DNA of 64,000 nucleotides from Siansivirga zeaxanthinifaciens CC-SAMT-1 (GCF_000941055.1 NZ_CP007202.1:2104001-2168000); one strand, 5' to 3'. Counted from the first letter of the stretch, positions 10,588 through 18,938 are shown. A program made the numbers and translations. The notes: generated by a model from the sequence alone, not told the origin.

Positions 10588-11770
10588 TTTTTTCAAATAT
10601 AGTTAAAAACTGGTTTAAAATAATGCCCCAGTTCCTAATAGGCATCGACCATTTTTTGGTAGCCTCTCTAAGGGCTAAAAAAGTGGACTTCATAACAGCT
10701 TCATCTGTTGGGAATGAGAGCTTGTTTTTAGTGTATTTTCTGATTTTTCCATTAAGGTTTTCAATAAGGTTCGTAGTGTAAATGATTTTTCTAATTTCTA
10801 AAGGAAATTCATAGAAAGCGGTAAGTTCTTCCCAGTTATCTCTCCAGCTTTTAATAGCGTAAGAGTACTTGTGTTCCCATTTCTGAGCAAAGTCTTCTAG
10901 GGCGGCTTTTGCTGCACTTTTGGTGGGTGCATCGTAGATGCTTTTCATGTCCTTTGTAAATTCTTTCTTGTCTTTCCAAACAACATACCGACAAGCATTA
11001 CGAATCTGGTGTACCACGCAGATTTGGGTTTTAGATTCAGGAAAAACGTTTTTAATGGTGTCGGTAAAACCGTTAAGATTATCTGTGGCCGTGATAAGCA
11101 AATCCTGAACGCCTCTGGCTTTCATATCGGTTAGTACACTCATCCAAAAGGCTGCCGATTCATTCTTCCCCAACCAAAGCCCTAAGACTTCCTTTTTACC
11201 ATCTCTACGCAGTCCTACGGCGATGTACATGGTTTTGTTAATGACTTTGGAGTTCTCCCGAACCTTAAATACGATGCCATCCATCCAAGTAATTAAATAT
11301 ACGGGCTCCAGAGGTCTGTTTTGCCAAGCAACAATATCATTGGTAACTTTATCTGTGATACGTGATATGGTAGATGTGGATACATCAAAATCGTAAACTT
11401 CTCGGATTTGCTCTTCAATATCAGAATTACTCATACCCTTGGCATAAAGGCTGATAATGACGTTTTCTATGCCATCAACCATGTTAGTGCGTTTAGGAAC
11501 CAGCATAGGGTTAAAAGAAGCGTCCCGGTCTCTGGGAACTTTAATATTAGTCTCTCCTAAAGCTGTTTTTATCTTTTTAGACCCATAGCCGTTACGGGTA
11601 TTGCTATTATCGGATTGCTGATGCTTCTCATAGTCTAAATGAGCATCAAGTTCCCCTTCTAGCATCTTTTCAATACCTCGCTTTTGAATGGATTTTAGAA
11701 AGGAGGTCAGTTCGTCTCCTGTTTTAAACTGTTTTAAAAAATCGTCGTTTAGAAAATCTTCTTTCTTCAT
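10574..11770 (-). CDS. IS256-family (mutator-type) transposase
   Basis: A 398-residue DDE transposase that moves the surrounding IS by cut/copy-and-paste. I chose ATG 11770 ([10 protein letters not shown]); the frame extends 9 codons upstream. Family landmarks: [15 protein letters not shown] and [15 protein letters not shown] near the N-terminus, ARNGYGSK-like [29 protein letters not shown], and the catalytic core with Asp in [11 protein letters not shown], Asp in [12 protein letters not shown] and Glu in [14 protein letters not shown]. The length (about 400) is normal for IS256 and no frameshift is seen, so the element may be active. Confidence 0.95.
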   Translation of the reverse strand: MKKEDFLNDDFLKQFKTGDELTSFLKSIQKRGIEKMLEGELDAHLDYEKHQQSDNSNTRNGYGSKKIKTALGETNIKVPRDRDASFNPMLVPKRTNMVDGIENVIISLYAKGMSNSDIEEQIREVYDFDVSTSTISRITDKVTNDIVAWQNRPLEPVYLITWMDGIVFKVRENSKVINKTMYIAVGLRRDGKKEVLGLWLGKNESAAFWMSVLTDMKARGVQDLLITATDNLNGFTDTIKNVFPESKTQICVVHQIRNACRYVVWKDKKEFTKDMKSIYDAPTKSAAKAALEDFAQKWEHKYSYAIKSWRDNWEELTAFYEFPLEIRKIIYTTNLIENLNGKIRKYTKNKLSFPTDEAVMKSTFLALREATKKWSMPIRNWGIILNQFLTIFEKRVQL

Positions 11771-11797
11771 AAGTGTGTAAATTTTAAAATTAAACAA

Positions 11798-11831
11798 AAA
11801 AATATCGAGGGTTGCAACCCTCGATATTTTT
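11798..11831. repeat. Perfect 34-bp palindrome upstream of the transposase
   Basis: The two 17-bp half-sites (AAAAATATCGAGGGTTG and its complement) are perfectly symmetric about 11814/11815. The outer half coincides with the inner part of the right terminal repeat. Confidence 0.9.
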
Positions 11832-11866
11832 AACTTTACACACTTTGTGAGATACTACCTTAAATT

Positions 11867-11986
11867 TTATTGACTATTTATATAAACAAGAATGTTTTCA
11901 TCCATATCAAAATAGGGTTGTGCACCGTCAATTCTTGCAGGAATATTATATATCCTATGATACCTACCTAAAATTTGTTCAGTCAT
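11867..11986 (-). CDS. Unknown 39-residue ORF, remnant of an integrative element
   Basis: The ORF starts MTEQILGRYHRIYN and contains IDGAQPYFDMDENILVYI. Its ATG overlaps the TGA of the 81-codon ORF upstream (ATGA), within a run of seven A. That could be translational coupling, a -1 slip site, or an indel that split one longer gene. The stop lies about 8 bp outside the IS right end. I do not recognise the family. Confidence 0.4.
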   Translation of the reverse strand: MTEQILGRYHRIYNIPARIDGAQPYFDMDENILVYINSQ

Positions 11987-12228
11987 TTTTTTAATTCACC
12001 TTTTGTTGCTGGTTTATTGTCGATTGGGGTAAATAAAGATTTCAAACCATCTGCCGCTAAAGTTCCTAAAGTAGCATTTCCTATTCCAGGGGCACTTAAA
12101 CTATCAATTTTTGTTTTAACAGGTGAAATATTTTTTTCAGGTAGATTTGCAATTTCTGTTTGTAATTTAATGTTGTGGGTTTGTCTTGCATGATGCGCTT
12201 TATTGCGACAAGTATTGTTATAATACAT
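11983..12228 (-). CDS. Unknown 81-residue ORF next to the integrase remnant
   Basis: The part from LQTEIANLPEKNISPV to NKPATKGELKK reads as natural protein, with a small-residue-rich GIGNATLGTLAADGL segment that may insert into or lie along a membrane. The N-terminal stretch (MYYNNTCRNKAHHARQ) looks like out-of-frame sequence, and the first ATG comes directly after a stop, so the true 5' end may have been lost at the junction with the integrase fragment. The neighbours suggest integrative-element cargo or mobility functions. No function assigned. Confidence 0.4.
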   Translation of the reverse strand: MYYNNTCRNKAHHARQTHNIKLQTEIANLPEKNISPVKTKIDSLSAPGIGNATLGTLAADGLKSLFTPIDNKPATKGELKK

Positions 12229-12589
12229 GCTTTAGCTTCATTTCCCTTAACAGCTATAGTCTCTTCTTTTTCAAATAAAGCTTCGTTATTTTCGAAAGGA
12301 TTGTAACTTTTTTTAAGAAGAATAATGAGTCGTTTTCGATAGATAGTTAAAACGGAAAGTCGATCTTCTTTCTTTTTGTAAGTATTGGCAATGCCATATA
12401 TGTTTTTCATACGCTCTAATTTTCCTGTTTGCGGATTGCGAAATGAAAAATACACATACCAACGTTTATTTAAATTCCCGTTAGCTGTGTAAATTTTTGG
12501 GTTGAAAAATGGGGTTTTTTACTCAAACCGTGTTCAAAAACGTGTTCACTTTTGTGTTCAAATGTAAGAATTTCATTTAAATAAGACAT
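12226..12589 (-). pseudogene. Tyrosine recombinase (integrase) N-terminal fragment, frameshifted
   Basis: ATG 12589 opens MSYLNEILTF...EHGLSKKP. About 25 codons in, the frame must shift to continue as FFNPKIYTANGNLNKRWYVYFSFRNP and IYGIANTYKKKEDRLSVLTIYRKRLI, which is the N-terminal arm/SAM-like region of Bacteroidota site-specific recombinases as I know them. Similarity ends near VKGNEAK (about 12226). The core-binding and catalytic domains with the RHRY residues are absent. The gene begins 55 bp past the 3' end of the tRNA-Met gene on the same strand, the usual place for a tRNA-integrating element. Frameshift plus 3' truncation means it is dead. Confidence 0.75.
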
Positions 12590-12620
12590 AAAAAAACGGT
12601 TTAGAGTGAACTAAACCGTT
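12590..12620 (-). terminator. Terminator after tRNA-Met
   Basis: AACGGTTTAG / CTAAACCGTT perfect 10-bp stem followed on the minus strand by a seven-T run. It lies 24 bp past the tRNA 3' end and just before the integrase remnant. Confidence 0.85.
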
Positions 12621-12643
12621 TAATTTCAGAACTTTACTTTTCG

Positions 12644-12717
12644 TAGCGAGAGCGGGGCACGATCCCGCGACCTCCGGGTTATGAATCCGACGCTCTAACC
12701 AGCTGAGCTACCTCGCC
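12644..12717 (-). tRNA. tRNA-Met (anticodon CAU)
   Basis: The cloverleaf can be read by eye: acceptor GGCGAGG/TCTCGCT, D-arm GCTC..GAGC, anticodon loop TTCATAA, T-stem GCGGG/CCCGC, discriminator A, no encoded CCA. The CAU anticodon fits elongator Met; a lysidine-modified Ile2 tRNA cannot be excluded by eye. It is probably the attachment site of the element whose integrase remnant follows. Confidence 0.92.
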
Positions 12718-12849
12718 ATAATTTGAGGCTGCAAAGATAATAACAATATTATTCTATACAAGTTTTACTTAAATAAAATAATATTAAAAATTATTGTTAT
12801 ACTTCTTATTAAATGTATATATTGGCAATTAATAATTTTAATGACATTT

Positions 12850-13239
12850 ATGGAAGATAAAATAAAATTTGAAATAGAATTTACTATACAAGCCTCTCCT
12901 CAATTAATATATCAATACATTTCTACACCTTCAGGATTATCAGAATGGTTTTCAGATAACGTGAATTCCAGAGGCGAATTTTTTACCTTTATTTGGGATG
13001 ACAGCGAAGAAAAAGCGAAGTTAATTAGTAAAAAAACAGGTGAACGTATTAAATTTAGATGGGTAAATGATGATAACGATCAAACATCATTTTTTGAAAT
13101 TAAAATTCAGGTAGATGAAATTACAAAAGATGTTTCATTAATTATTACAGATTTTGCTGAAGAAGACGAAGTAGATGAAGCAAAAATGCTTTGGGAAAAC
13201 CAAATTTCAAGTTTAAAACAAGTATTAGGTTCTGCTTAA
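12850..13239 (+). CDS. START-like / AHSA1-type SRPBCC protein
   Basis: A 129-residue cytosolic protein of the SRPBCC (START/Bet v 1-like) fold. Landmarks are the opening IEFTIQASPQLIYQYISTPSGLSEWF and the long C-terminal helix (EAKMLWENQISSLKQVL). ATG 12850 (MEDKIKF) fits related proteins better than ATG 12841 (MTFMEDK). The ligand is unknown. A hairpin terminator at 13271 ends the transcript. Confidence 0.8.
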   Translation: MEDKIKFEIEFTIQASPQLIYQYISTPSGLSEWFSDNVNSRGEFFTFIWDDSEEKAKLISKKTGERIKFRWVNDDNDQTSFFEIKIQVDEITKDVSLIITDFAEEDEVDEAKMLWENQISSLKQVLGSA

Positions 13240-13261
13240 CCAATAAAAGATTTAAATAAAT

Positions 13262-13269
13262 TATATTTG
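13262..13269 (+). promoter_or_regulatory. -7 box TATATTTG upstream of the aminotransferase gene
   Basis: Matches the Bacteroidota TAnnTTTG consensus exactly. No clear TTG -33 element. A transcript from it would start at or in the hairpin at 13271-13297. Confidence 0.5.
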
Positions 13270-13270
13270 T

Positions 13271-13305
13271 CCCGTTTTCTATAAAAATGAAAACGGGCTT
13301 TTTTT
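13271..13305 (+). terminator. Terminator hairpin directly abutting the next start codon
   Basis: CCCGTTTTC / GAAAACGGG 9-bp stem, 9-nt loop, then C and seven T. The T-run ends at 13305 and ATG of the next gene is 13306-13308. It may terminate the START-like gene or act in the leader of the aminotransferase gene. Confidence 0.85.
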
Positions 13306-14151
13306 ATGACAAATTTTAACGGTACTATTTTATCTGAAACGCATGTGTTATCCATTCAAAACAGAGGTTATGCCTATGGCGATGCCCTTTTTGAAACCAT
13401 TAAATATGCTCATGGAAAACTATTGTTTTGGGAAGATCATTATTTTAGGTTGATGGCTTCCATGCGTATTATGCGAATGGAGATTCCCATGAATTTTACC
13501 ATGGAATTTCTTGAAGAGCAAATACAAAAAACCATTGATGCTAATCAATTTGGAACATCGTCTGTTCGAGTAAAATTAATGGTGCATAGAGTAGAAGGTG
13601 GCTTGTATTTACCAACTTCCAATGCTATTGGATACAATATTTCAGTAAAAAAAATAGCATCAGATTTTTACGAAGCACATGATGCTTTTTATGAAGTAGA
13701 TTTATTTAAAGATTATTATATAGCGCCCAGTTTATTATCGACTTTAAAAACCAACAATAAAGCATTAAACGTAGTAGCCAGTATTTATACTAAAGAGAAC
13801 AATTTAAACAATTGTTTTATTTTAAACACAGACAAGCAGGTTGTTGAGGCTTTAAATGGAAATGTATTTGTTGTTAAAGGAAATACTATTAAAACAGCAC
13901 CACTTAGCGATGGTTGTTTAAAAGGTATTATGAGGAAGCAAATAATGGAGATTTTGAAAGATATGAAAGATACTTACGAATTTACCGAAGCTTCTATTTC
14001 ACCTTTCGAACTTCAAAAAGCTGACGAAATTTTTATAACCAATGTTATTACTGGAATTACTTCGGTTTCAAAATACCGAAAAAAGAGTTTTAATAATGAA
14101 GTTGCTAAAATACTGCTTCAAAAATTAAACACTAAATTACGTTTAAGTTAG
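13306..14151 (+). CDS. Class IV PLP-dependent aminotransferase (BCAT / aminodeoxychorismate-lyase-like)
   Basis: A 281-residue PLP fold-type IV enzyme: branched-chain aminotransferase, D-amino-acid transaminase or 4-amino-4-deoxychorismate lyase (PabC)-like. Landmarks: NRGYAYGDALFETI with R-x16-F-W-E-D-H-Y-x-R-L, the Lys in STLKTNNKAL (likely Schiff-base residue), the Glu in VVEALNGNVFVV, and the C-terminal ITNVITGITSV strand. The substrate cannot be told from sequence by eye. The start codon directly follows a terminator T-run. The stop overlaps the convergent YqgE gene by 4 bp. Confidence 0.85.
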   Translation: MTNFNGTILSETHVLSIQNRGYAYGDALFETIKYAHGKLLFWEDHYFRLMASMRIMRMEIPMNFTMEFLEEQIQKTIDANQFGTSSVRVKLMVHRVEGGLYLPTSNAIGYNISVKKIASDFYEAHDAFYEVDLFKDYYIAPSLLSTLKTNNKALNVVASIYTKENNLNNCFILNTDKQVVEALNGNVFVVKGNTIKTAPLSDGCLKGIMRKQIMEILKDMKDTYEFTEASISPFELQKADEIFITNVITGITSVSKYRKKSFNNEVAKILLQKLNTKLRLS

Positions 14152-14708
14152 TTGTAATTAGGGTTCTCTGGCGCGTTAGACCAGATGCTGTAATCGTCAC
14201 CAAACTCTAGCATTTTTTCTTTCCAAAACGATTCGTAATCTTTTTCTATAATGCTGTTTTTATAGGTGTTCTCGGTTACAACCCACGAGTTACTTTTTAA
14301 TTCTTCTTCTAATTGGTTTTTATCCCATCCAGAATAGCCTAAAAAGAATTTAATATCGCTTTCGCTGATGTTTCTATTCGCAATCAGTTCGGCAACTTTA
14401 TTAAAATCACCACCCCAATAAATGCCTAGAGAAATTTCAATGCTATTAGGTATTAGATGTGGAATTTTATGAATAAAATATAAATTATCCTGTTCTACAG
14501 GACCTCCGTTGTAAACCTTAAAAGTTGCTTCAACTTCAGGCACCAAGTCGTTTATATCATACTCTAGTGGTTTGTTTAAAATAAATCCTATGGAACCTTC
14601 GGGGGAATGATCTGCCAGCAGGATAATAGAACGATTAAATGAAATATCGCCAATAATGGTGGGTTCAGCGATTAACAAATTACCCTTTTTTGGTTGTATT
14701 GTAATCAT
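14148..14708 (-). CDS. YqgE/AlgH family protein
   Basis: A 186-residue conserved cytosolic protein of unknown biochemical role. Family marks: GNLLIAEPTIIGDISFNRSIILL near the start, GSIGFILNKPL, VYNGGPVEQDNLYFIH, IYWGGDF and FLGYSGWDKNQLEEEL. Three ATG codons alternate with ATT at the 5' end; I prefer the third (MITIQPKKG, 14708) because family members begin there, while 14720 is also possible. Confidence 0.9.
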   Translation of the reverse strand: MITIQPKKGNLLIAEPTIIGDISFNRSIILLADHSPEGSIGFILNKPLEYDINDLVPEVEATFKVYNGGPVEQDNLYFIHKIPHLIPNSIEISLGIYWGGDFNKVAELIANRNISESDIKFFLGYSGWDKNQLEEELKSNSWVVTENTYKNSIIEKDYESFWKEKMLEFGDDYSIWSNAPENPNYN

Positions 14709-14784
14709 AATCATAATCATTGAGGTATTAATAACTAAATCTAGTATTTATTTATTAAAAATGCAATAGTTTGAGAAATTTTAT

Positions 14785-14817
14785 AAAAAAAGCCTTCACA
14801 TTGTGAAGGCTTTTTTA
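14785..14817. terminator. Terminator between HU and yqgE
   Basis: GCCTTCACA-T-TGTGAAGGC stem with an A-run upstream and a T-run downstream. It follows the HU gene on the minus strand and isolates it from yqgE. Confidence 0.9.
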
Positions 14818-14839
14818 AATTTTTTATAGAATATAAAAT

Positions 14840-15112
14840 TTAGTTGATTGCATCAGATAAATCTGAACCAGCTTTAAATTTAACTACATTTTTAGCTTTG
14901 ATTTTGATAGTTTCTCCTGTTTGTGGGTTTCTACCTTCTCTTGCAGCTCTTTTAGAAACTGACCAAGAACCAAATCCTACTAAAGAAACTCTGTTTCCTT
15001 TTTGTAAAGCACCTTCAATGTCAATTAATAAAGATTCTAATGCTTTTTTTGCAGCAGCTTTACTAATTCCAGCATTTTCTGCCATTCCATCGATTAAATC
15101 TGTTTTGTTCAT
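14840..15112 (-). CDS. HU-family DNA-binding protein
   Basis: A 90-residue nucleoid protein that binds and bends DNA as a dimer. Canonical HU features are all present: MNKTDLIDGMAENAGISK, VSLVGFGSWSVSKRAAREGRNPQTG (DNA-binding beta arms with the RNPxTG tip), and KFKAGSDLSDAIN at the C-terminus. It is transcribed alone, with its own promoter at 15167-15196 and terminator at 14785-14817. Confidence 0.97.
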   Translation of the reverse strand: MNKTDLIDGMAENAGISKAAAKKALESLLIDIEGALQKGNRVSLVGFGSWSVSKRAAREGRNPQTGETIKIKAKNVVKFKAGSDLSDAIN

Positions 15113-15166
15113 AATATAAAGTTTAATTATTAATAAATTGGTTAAACATTTTTTTAAATCTTACTA

Positions 15167-15196
15167 CAAATTTATACGGATTATACACCTATGCAA
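15167..15196 (-). promoter_or_regulatory. HU gene promoter
   Basis: On the minus strand TTG (15196-15194), 19 nt, then TAAATTTG (15174-15167), a textbook Bacteroidota promoter, about 55 nt upstream of the HU ATG. Confidence 0.75.
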
Positions 15197-15300
15197 GTAA
15201 TAGCGCGCTAAATACAAAGTTTTGTTGATAACTTATGGCTTTTGTTAATAAAGGAACGCTATTTTGTCTAGATTTTTGTAATATCAATGGCAATAAGGGT

Positions 15301-16248
15301 TTAGAGCATTTTGGCATTTGTTTCAAACTCGTAACCATTTAACAACGATTTTACATCCATCTGGCGTTTTCCTGGGAGTTTAATTTCTTTTATAATAATG
15401 TACCCATTTGTAACGGCTACTTTAATATCTTGCTTTGAAGTAACAATAGTGCCATGTTCTAAATTATGAGAACTTGTTTCTTTTTCGGTAGCATAGATTT
15501 TAACATCTAAGGTTTCTGCACCGTTTATTAGGGTACACCAGGCAGCTGGATACGGACTCAAGCCTCGCACTAAATTGTAAATATTGTCCATGTGGTCTTC
15601 CCAATTTATTTTGCAGTTTTCACGATTTAATTTGTAGGCCGTTTTTAAGTCGCTAGCTTCTGCTTGTGGCTGAGTGATTACCTTATCGTTTTCAATTTGT
15701 TTTACGGTGTTTAAAACCAGTTGGCTTCCAATAGTCATCAATTTATCATGTAAACTGCCTGCATTTTCATTGGGCTCAATATTAACCGATTCTTGTAAAA
15801 TCATATCGCCCGTATCTATTTCTTCATCAATAAAAAAAGTAGAAACGCCAGTTTTGGTTTCGCCATTAATAATAGCCCAATTTATAGGAGCTGCACCTCG
15901 GTAATTAGGAAGTAACGAGGCGTGTAAATTAAATGTTCCGTATTCTGGCATTTTCCACACAACTGCCGGTAACATTCTAAAAGCAACAACAATTTGTAAG
16001 TTGGCTTCTAAAGCTTTTAGTTCGCTTAAAAATGATTCGCTTTTTAAATTAGTTGGTTGTAAAATATTTAAATTTTGTGATAAAGCGTATTGCTTTACGG
16101 CACTTTCGTTTAATTTTCTTCCGCGTCCTGCTGGTTTATCTGGGGCCGTAATAACGCCCACAACATTATAATTGTTTTCTACTAAGGTTTTTAATGTGGC
16201 TACAGCAAAATCTGGTGTGCCCATAAATACGATTCTTAATGCTTTCAT
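15301..16248 (-). CDS. fmt: Methionyl-tRNA formyltransferase
   Basis: Formylates Met on initiator tRNA using 10-formyl-THF, to allow translation initiation. 315 residues, full length. Visible: N-terminal Rossmann VFMGTPDFAVATL, TAPDKPAGRGRKL, and the catalytic block LHASLLPNYRGAAPINWAI with Asn, His and the downstream Asp in EEIDTGDMI. The C-terminal OB-like domain contains GLSPYPAAWC. Last gene of a compact fmt-recQ-ATPase minus-strand unit (12-bp gap to recQ). Confidence 0.97.
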   Translation of the reverse strand: MKALRIVFMGTPDFAVATLKTLVENNYNVVGVITAPDKPAGRGRKLNESAVKQYALSQNLNILQPTNLKSESFLSELKALEANLQIVVAFRMLPAVVWKMPEYGTFNLHASLLPNYRGAAPINWAIINGETKTGVSTFFIDEEIDTGDMILQESVNIEPNENAGSLHDKLMTIGSQLVLNTVKQIENDKVITQPQAEASDLKTAYKLNRENCKINWEDHMDNIYNLVRGLSPYPAAWCTLINGAETLDVKIYATEKETSSHNLEHGTIVTSKQDIKVAVTNGYIIIKEIKLPGKRQMDVKSLLNGYEFETNAKML

Positions 16249-16260
16249 CTTTTTTGGATG

Positions 16261-18165
16261 TTATAAATGACTTAATTTATAAGTATTTGTTGGTGTAATA
16301 CTAATAATATGATGCTCTAAAAGCAAGTTTAAAACGGTTTTTAACTCATTATCGGTGCAATGTAAATGTTCAATAAGCTGTCTCGACGATTTATCGCCGG
16401 TTTCAAGTAATTCAATAATTTGATTTCTTAGATTACCTGTGTTTTGTGGTTTTGATTTTTTAGGCGTTTTGATGCAAACAGAACAAATGCCACAGGGCTT
16501 GGTGTTTGTTTCTCCAAAATATTCTAGCAGTTGCGAACTTTTACAAACCGATTCATTTTCAATATAGTCTAGCATGGCTGCTACCTGGTCTTGTTTTAAT
16601 TTGTTTTGTTGCTCGATAATACTAGCTATTCTATTGATGGTTTTTTCATCTTCACGAGGTTCGATAAATGTTATTTGAGCATCGGTTTTTGCTAAATTTA
16701 ATACGATAATGCCATCTTTTTCTAATTGCATTAACGCTTGTTTTACCTGTTGCTCGTTTACCGATGCCTTTTCGGCAATTTTAAACAAATCAACCTTCGT
16801 TATATTATCGAAAACGCCTCCATACATGCGTAATATTGACTTCACAATAATGGTTAAATCGGGATGGGTTTCTAGATAATTAAATATAGCGTTGGAAGAA
16901 ATTATAAACTGAACCTGAACTTTATTTTTAAATTGTTTCGATAAGGTGATAACGCTATTTCGGTCTAACAATAACAACGCATTGTAGGTTAACGTTTGAT
17001 TAAAATTATATGTTTTGCAGAAGGTATTAAAATCGAAATCGAACGTTTGGTATTCGCCCTCACCAAATGATATTTGAAAATAATTACAGAGCTTTCGGTA
17101 CACTTGTTTCACAAAATCTACTGTAGGCAGCACATTTAAAAACTGATTTTTAACTAACTGCGCGTCACTATTATTTTTCAAAATAACAGCAAAAGCTTTC
17201 TCGCCGTTTCTACCCGCACGACCCGCTTCCTGAAAATAACTTTCTATACTATCTGGAAGATTGATATGTATTACGGTTTTAACATCGGGTTTATCTATAC
17301 CCATACCAAAAGCATTGGTGGCTACCATAACTTGTTTTTGGTTATCAATCCAAGTTTTCATGTTGGCATCTTTTTCCATATTAGGCAATCCGCCATGGTA
17401 AAAGGTGGCGCTAATGTTTCTGGAGTTTAAAAAAGCACTTAATTCTAGGGTCGCTTTTCGGTTTCTAACGTAAATAATAGACGAGGCTTTGTATTTTTTT
17501 AAAATGGTTTCAATGCGATAGTATTTATCGTCTTCATGAAACACCATGTATGCTAAATTGGTTCTTAAAAAGGAATGTTTAAATATTTTCGGATTAATAA
17601 AATCTAGTTCTGTTACAATATCGTTAACAACTTCTGGTTTTGCCGATGCTGTTAAAGCCACCACATTTACACTGGGTTGTATTTGCCTGAGAAGGGCAAT
17701 ATTTTTATAAGCGGGTCTAAAATCGCTGCCCCATTGCGAAATACAGTGGGCTTCATCTACAGCAATTAAATTAACCGGCATTTGTTTAATTCGATCTTGA
17801 ACCAGTTCTTGTTGTAAACGTTCTGGCGATAGGTATAAAAATTTATAATTTCCGTAAATGCAATTGTCTAAAAGCGTGTCTAATTGGTTGTAATCAATAC
17901 CGCTAGTTAAGGCCATGGCTTTTATACCTTTATCGGTTAATTGCTTTACCTGATCTTTCATTAATGCCACTAAAGGCGAAATAACGATGCAAATTCCGGG
18001 TTTTATAAGCGCTGGTATTTGAAAACATAACGATTTACCACCACCCGTAGGTAAAAGCACAAAAGTGTCTTCGCCTTCTAAAACCGAATTTATTATGGCC
18101 TCTTGTTCGGGTCTAAATGCGGTGTAATTCCAATACCGTTCTAATATATTTAAAGGATGTTCCAT
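16261..18165 (-). CDS. recQ: ATP-dependent DNA helicase RecQ
   Basis: A 634-residue 3'-5' superfamily 2 helicase for recombination and fork repair. Seen: motif I LLPTGGGKSLCFQIPAL, DEAH box (AVDEAHCISQWGSDFRP), VALTAS motif III, motif V TNAFGMGIDKPDVK, motif VI QEAGRAGRNG, the RQC winged helix, and a zinc-binding set with the late Cys cluster CGICSVC. No clear HRDC domain; the C-terminus is a short helical region. The gene abuts the upstream ATPase gene with no gap, so translation is probably coupled. Confidence 0.95.
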   Translation of the reverse strand: MEHPLNILERYWNYTAFRPEQEAIINSVLEGEDTFVLLPTGGGKSLCFQIPALIKPGICIVISPLVALMKDQVKQLTDKGIKAMALTSGIDYNQLDTLLDNCIYGNYKFLYLSPERLQQELVQDRIKQMPVNLIAVDEAHCISQWGSDFRPAYKNIALLRQIQPSVNVVALTASAKPEVVNDIVTELDFINPKIFKHSFLRTNLAYMVFHEDDKYYRIETILKKYKASSIIYVRNRKATLELSAFLNSRNISATFYHGGLPNMEKDANMKTWIDNQKQVMVATNAFGMGIDKPDVKTVIHINLPDSIESYFQEAGRAGRNGEKAFAVILKNNSDAQLVKNQFLNVLPTVDFVKQVYRKLCNYFQISFGEGEYQTFDFDFNTFCKTYNFNQTLTYNALLLLDRNSVITLSKQFKNKVQVQFIISSNAIFNYLETHPDLTIIVKSILRMYGGVFDNITKVDLFKIAEKASVNEQQVKQALMQLEKDGIIVLNLAKTDAQITFIEPREDEKTINRIASIIEQQNKLKQDQVAAMLDYIENESVCKSSQLLEYFGETNTKPCGICSVCIKTPKKSKPQNTGNLRNQIIELLETGDKSSRQLIEHLHCTDNELKTVLNLLLEHHIISITPTNTYKLSHL

Positions 18166-18705
18166 TTACATGCCTAAAACTTTTAAAATAAAATCACATC
18201 GGTTTTCTACCGTATCGAAAGGGACATCAATAAGCGTATAATTATAGTTTTTATAGGTATTTACTAAATTGTCGTGAATTTTTAGTGCTTGCTCAAAACT
18301 TTCGTAACGTTCGTTATCGACAGTGTAAATGTCTTCCCAAGGCTTAAGAATAAACACAGTATCGTAAACAGCGTTTTTACAGGCATTGGTAAATTCGGTA
18401 GGGTAGGTGGCTCCTATAAAATCCATATAAGCCACTATGTCTGGAATGCCTCTATCGTAAAAAGTGAAGGGTGTTTCAAATGTATTTGTTATTTCAAATT
18501 GTTGCTGTCTACCTTCAAGGAGTAATTCGCTAAACAACAAGGGATTGGTTAAAAATAATTGGTCGATGCCTTTTTTTTTGGCATCTAAAATAACCTGACG
18601 GGAAATTTCTTCAAGACAGGTGTACTCGCGTTTTAATAATTCGGAAATAATTGCTGATTTCCCTGTACTTGGTCCGCCTGTTATAACAATTCTTTTTGAG
18701 CTCAA
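18166..18705 (-). CDS. AAA-family P-loop ATPase (NadR/TTD14-like)
   Basis: 179 residues with Walker A GGPSTGKS at residues 10-17, a conserved EEISRQVILDA helix and FYDRGIPDIVAYMDFIGA, the arrangement of the small ATPase/kinase family related to the NadR C-terminal domain. No ATG is available; the start is TTG 18705 (TTG AGC TCA AAA AGA). The substrate is unknown. First gene of the unit with recQ and fmt. Confidence 0.75.
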   Translation of the reverse strand: MSSKRIVITGGPSTGKSAIISELLKREYTCLEEISRQVILDAKKKGIDQLFLTNPLLFSELLLEGRQQQFEITNTFETPFTFYDRGIPDIVAYMDFIGATYPTEFTNACKNAVYDTVFILKPWEDIYTVDNERYESFEQALKIHDNLVNTYKNYNYTLIDVPFDTVENRCDFILKVLGM

Positions 18706-18938
18706 CGTGTTTTATTTAAGCTGTAAAATTCGGAATTTATAAGTTGAAAAAAAAGAAGAACCTTAACAATTCTAAAAGCAGCGTATTTTAAGAATTGATA
18801 TTAGCGATAAAGCTTGATTCCATTTAAAATGAAGCCTGTTTAGGATATTTTGAAATTGCGACTGTTTTATATTTGAAAATTGGCAACAATTTTAAAATGA
18901 TTCGTTTTTGGTGTATATTTACATCAAACAATTAAATT

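Larger units (their letters stand above)
10525..11859 (-). mobile_element. IS256-family insertion sequence
   Basis: About 1.33 kb, with one transposase gene and imperfect terminal inverted repeats. The left end reads TATCCCGTAAAGTGTGTAA...AAAATCGAGGGTT. The right end, reverse-complemented, reads TATCTCACAAAGTGTGTAA...AAAATATCGAGGGTT. The outermost bases are poorly matched, so the boundaries are good to a few bases. No 8-9 bp target duplication is visible under any reasonable boundary: the left flank ends AAGAATTT and the right flank begins TTAAATTT. The left flank is inside a T9SS gene and the right flank is integrative-element remnant DNA. Confidence 0.88.

Noticed and set aside
14844..15119. 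91-codon plus-strand frame opposite HU
   Set aside because: Exact antisense shadow of a highly conserved HU gene with its own promoter and terminator.
15118..15148. GTTTAA-N15-TTAAACA dyad in the HU leader, a possible third copy of the light-island motif
   Set aside because: The spacer is 15 not 16, the flanking AAATTTTG and TTTT parts are missing, and it lies downstream of the HU promoter rather than just upstream of a -7 box. Such six-mers are expected by chance in AT-rich DNA.
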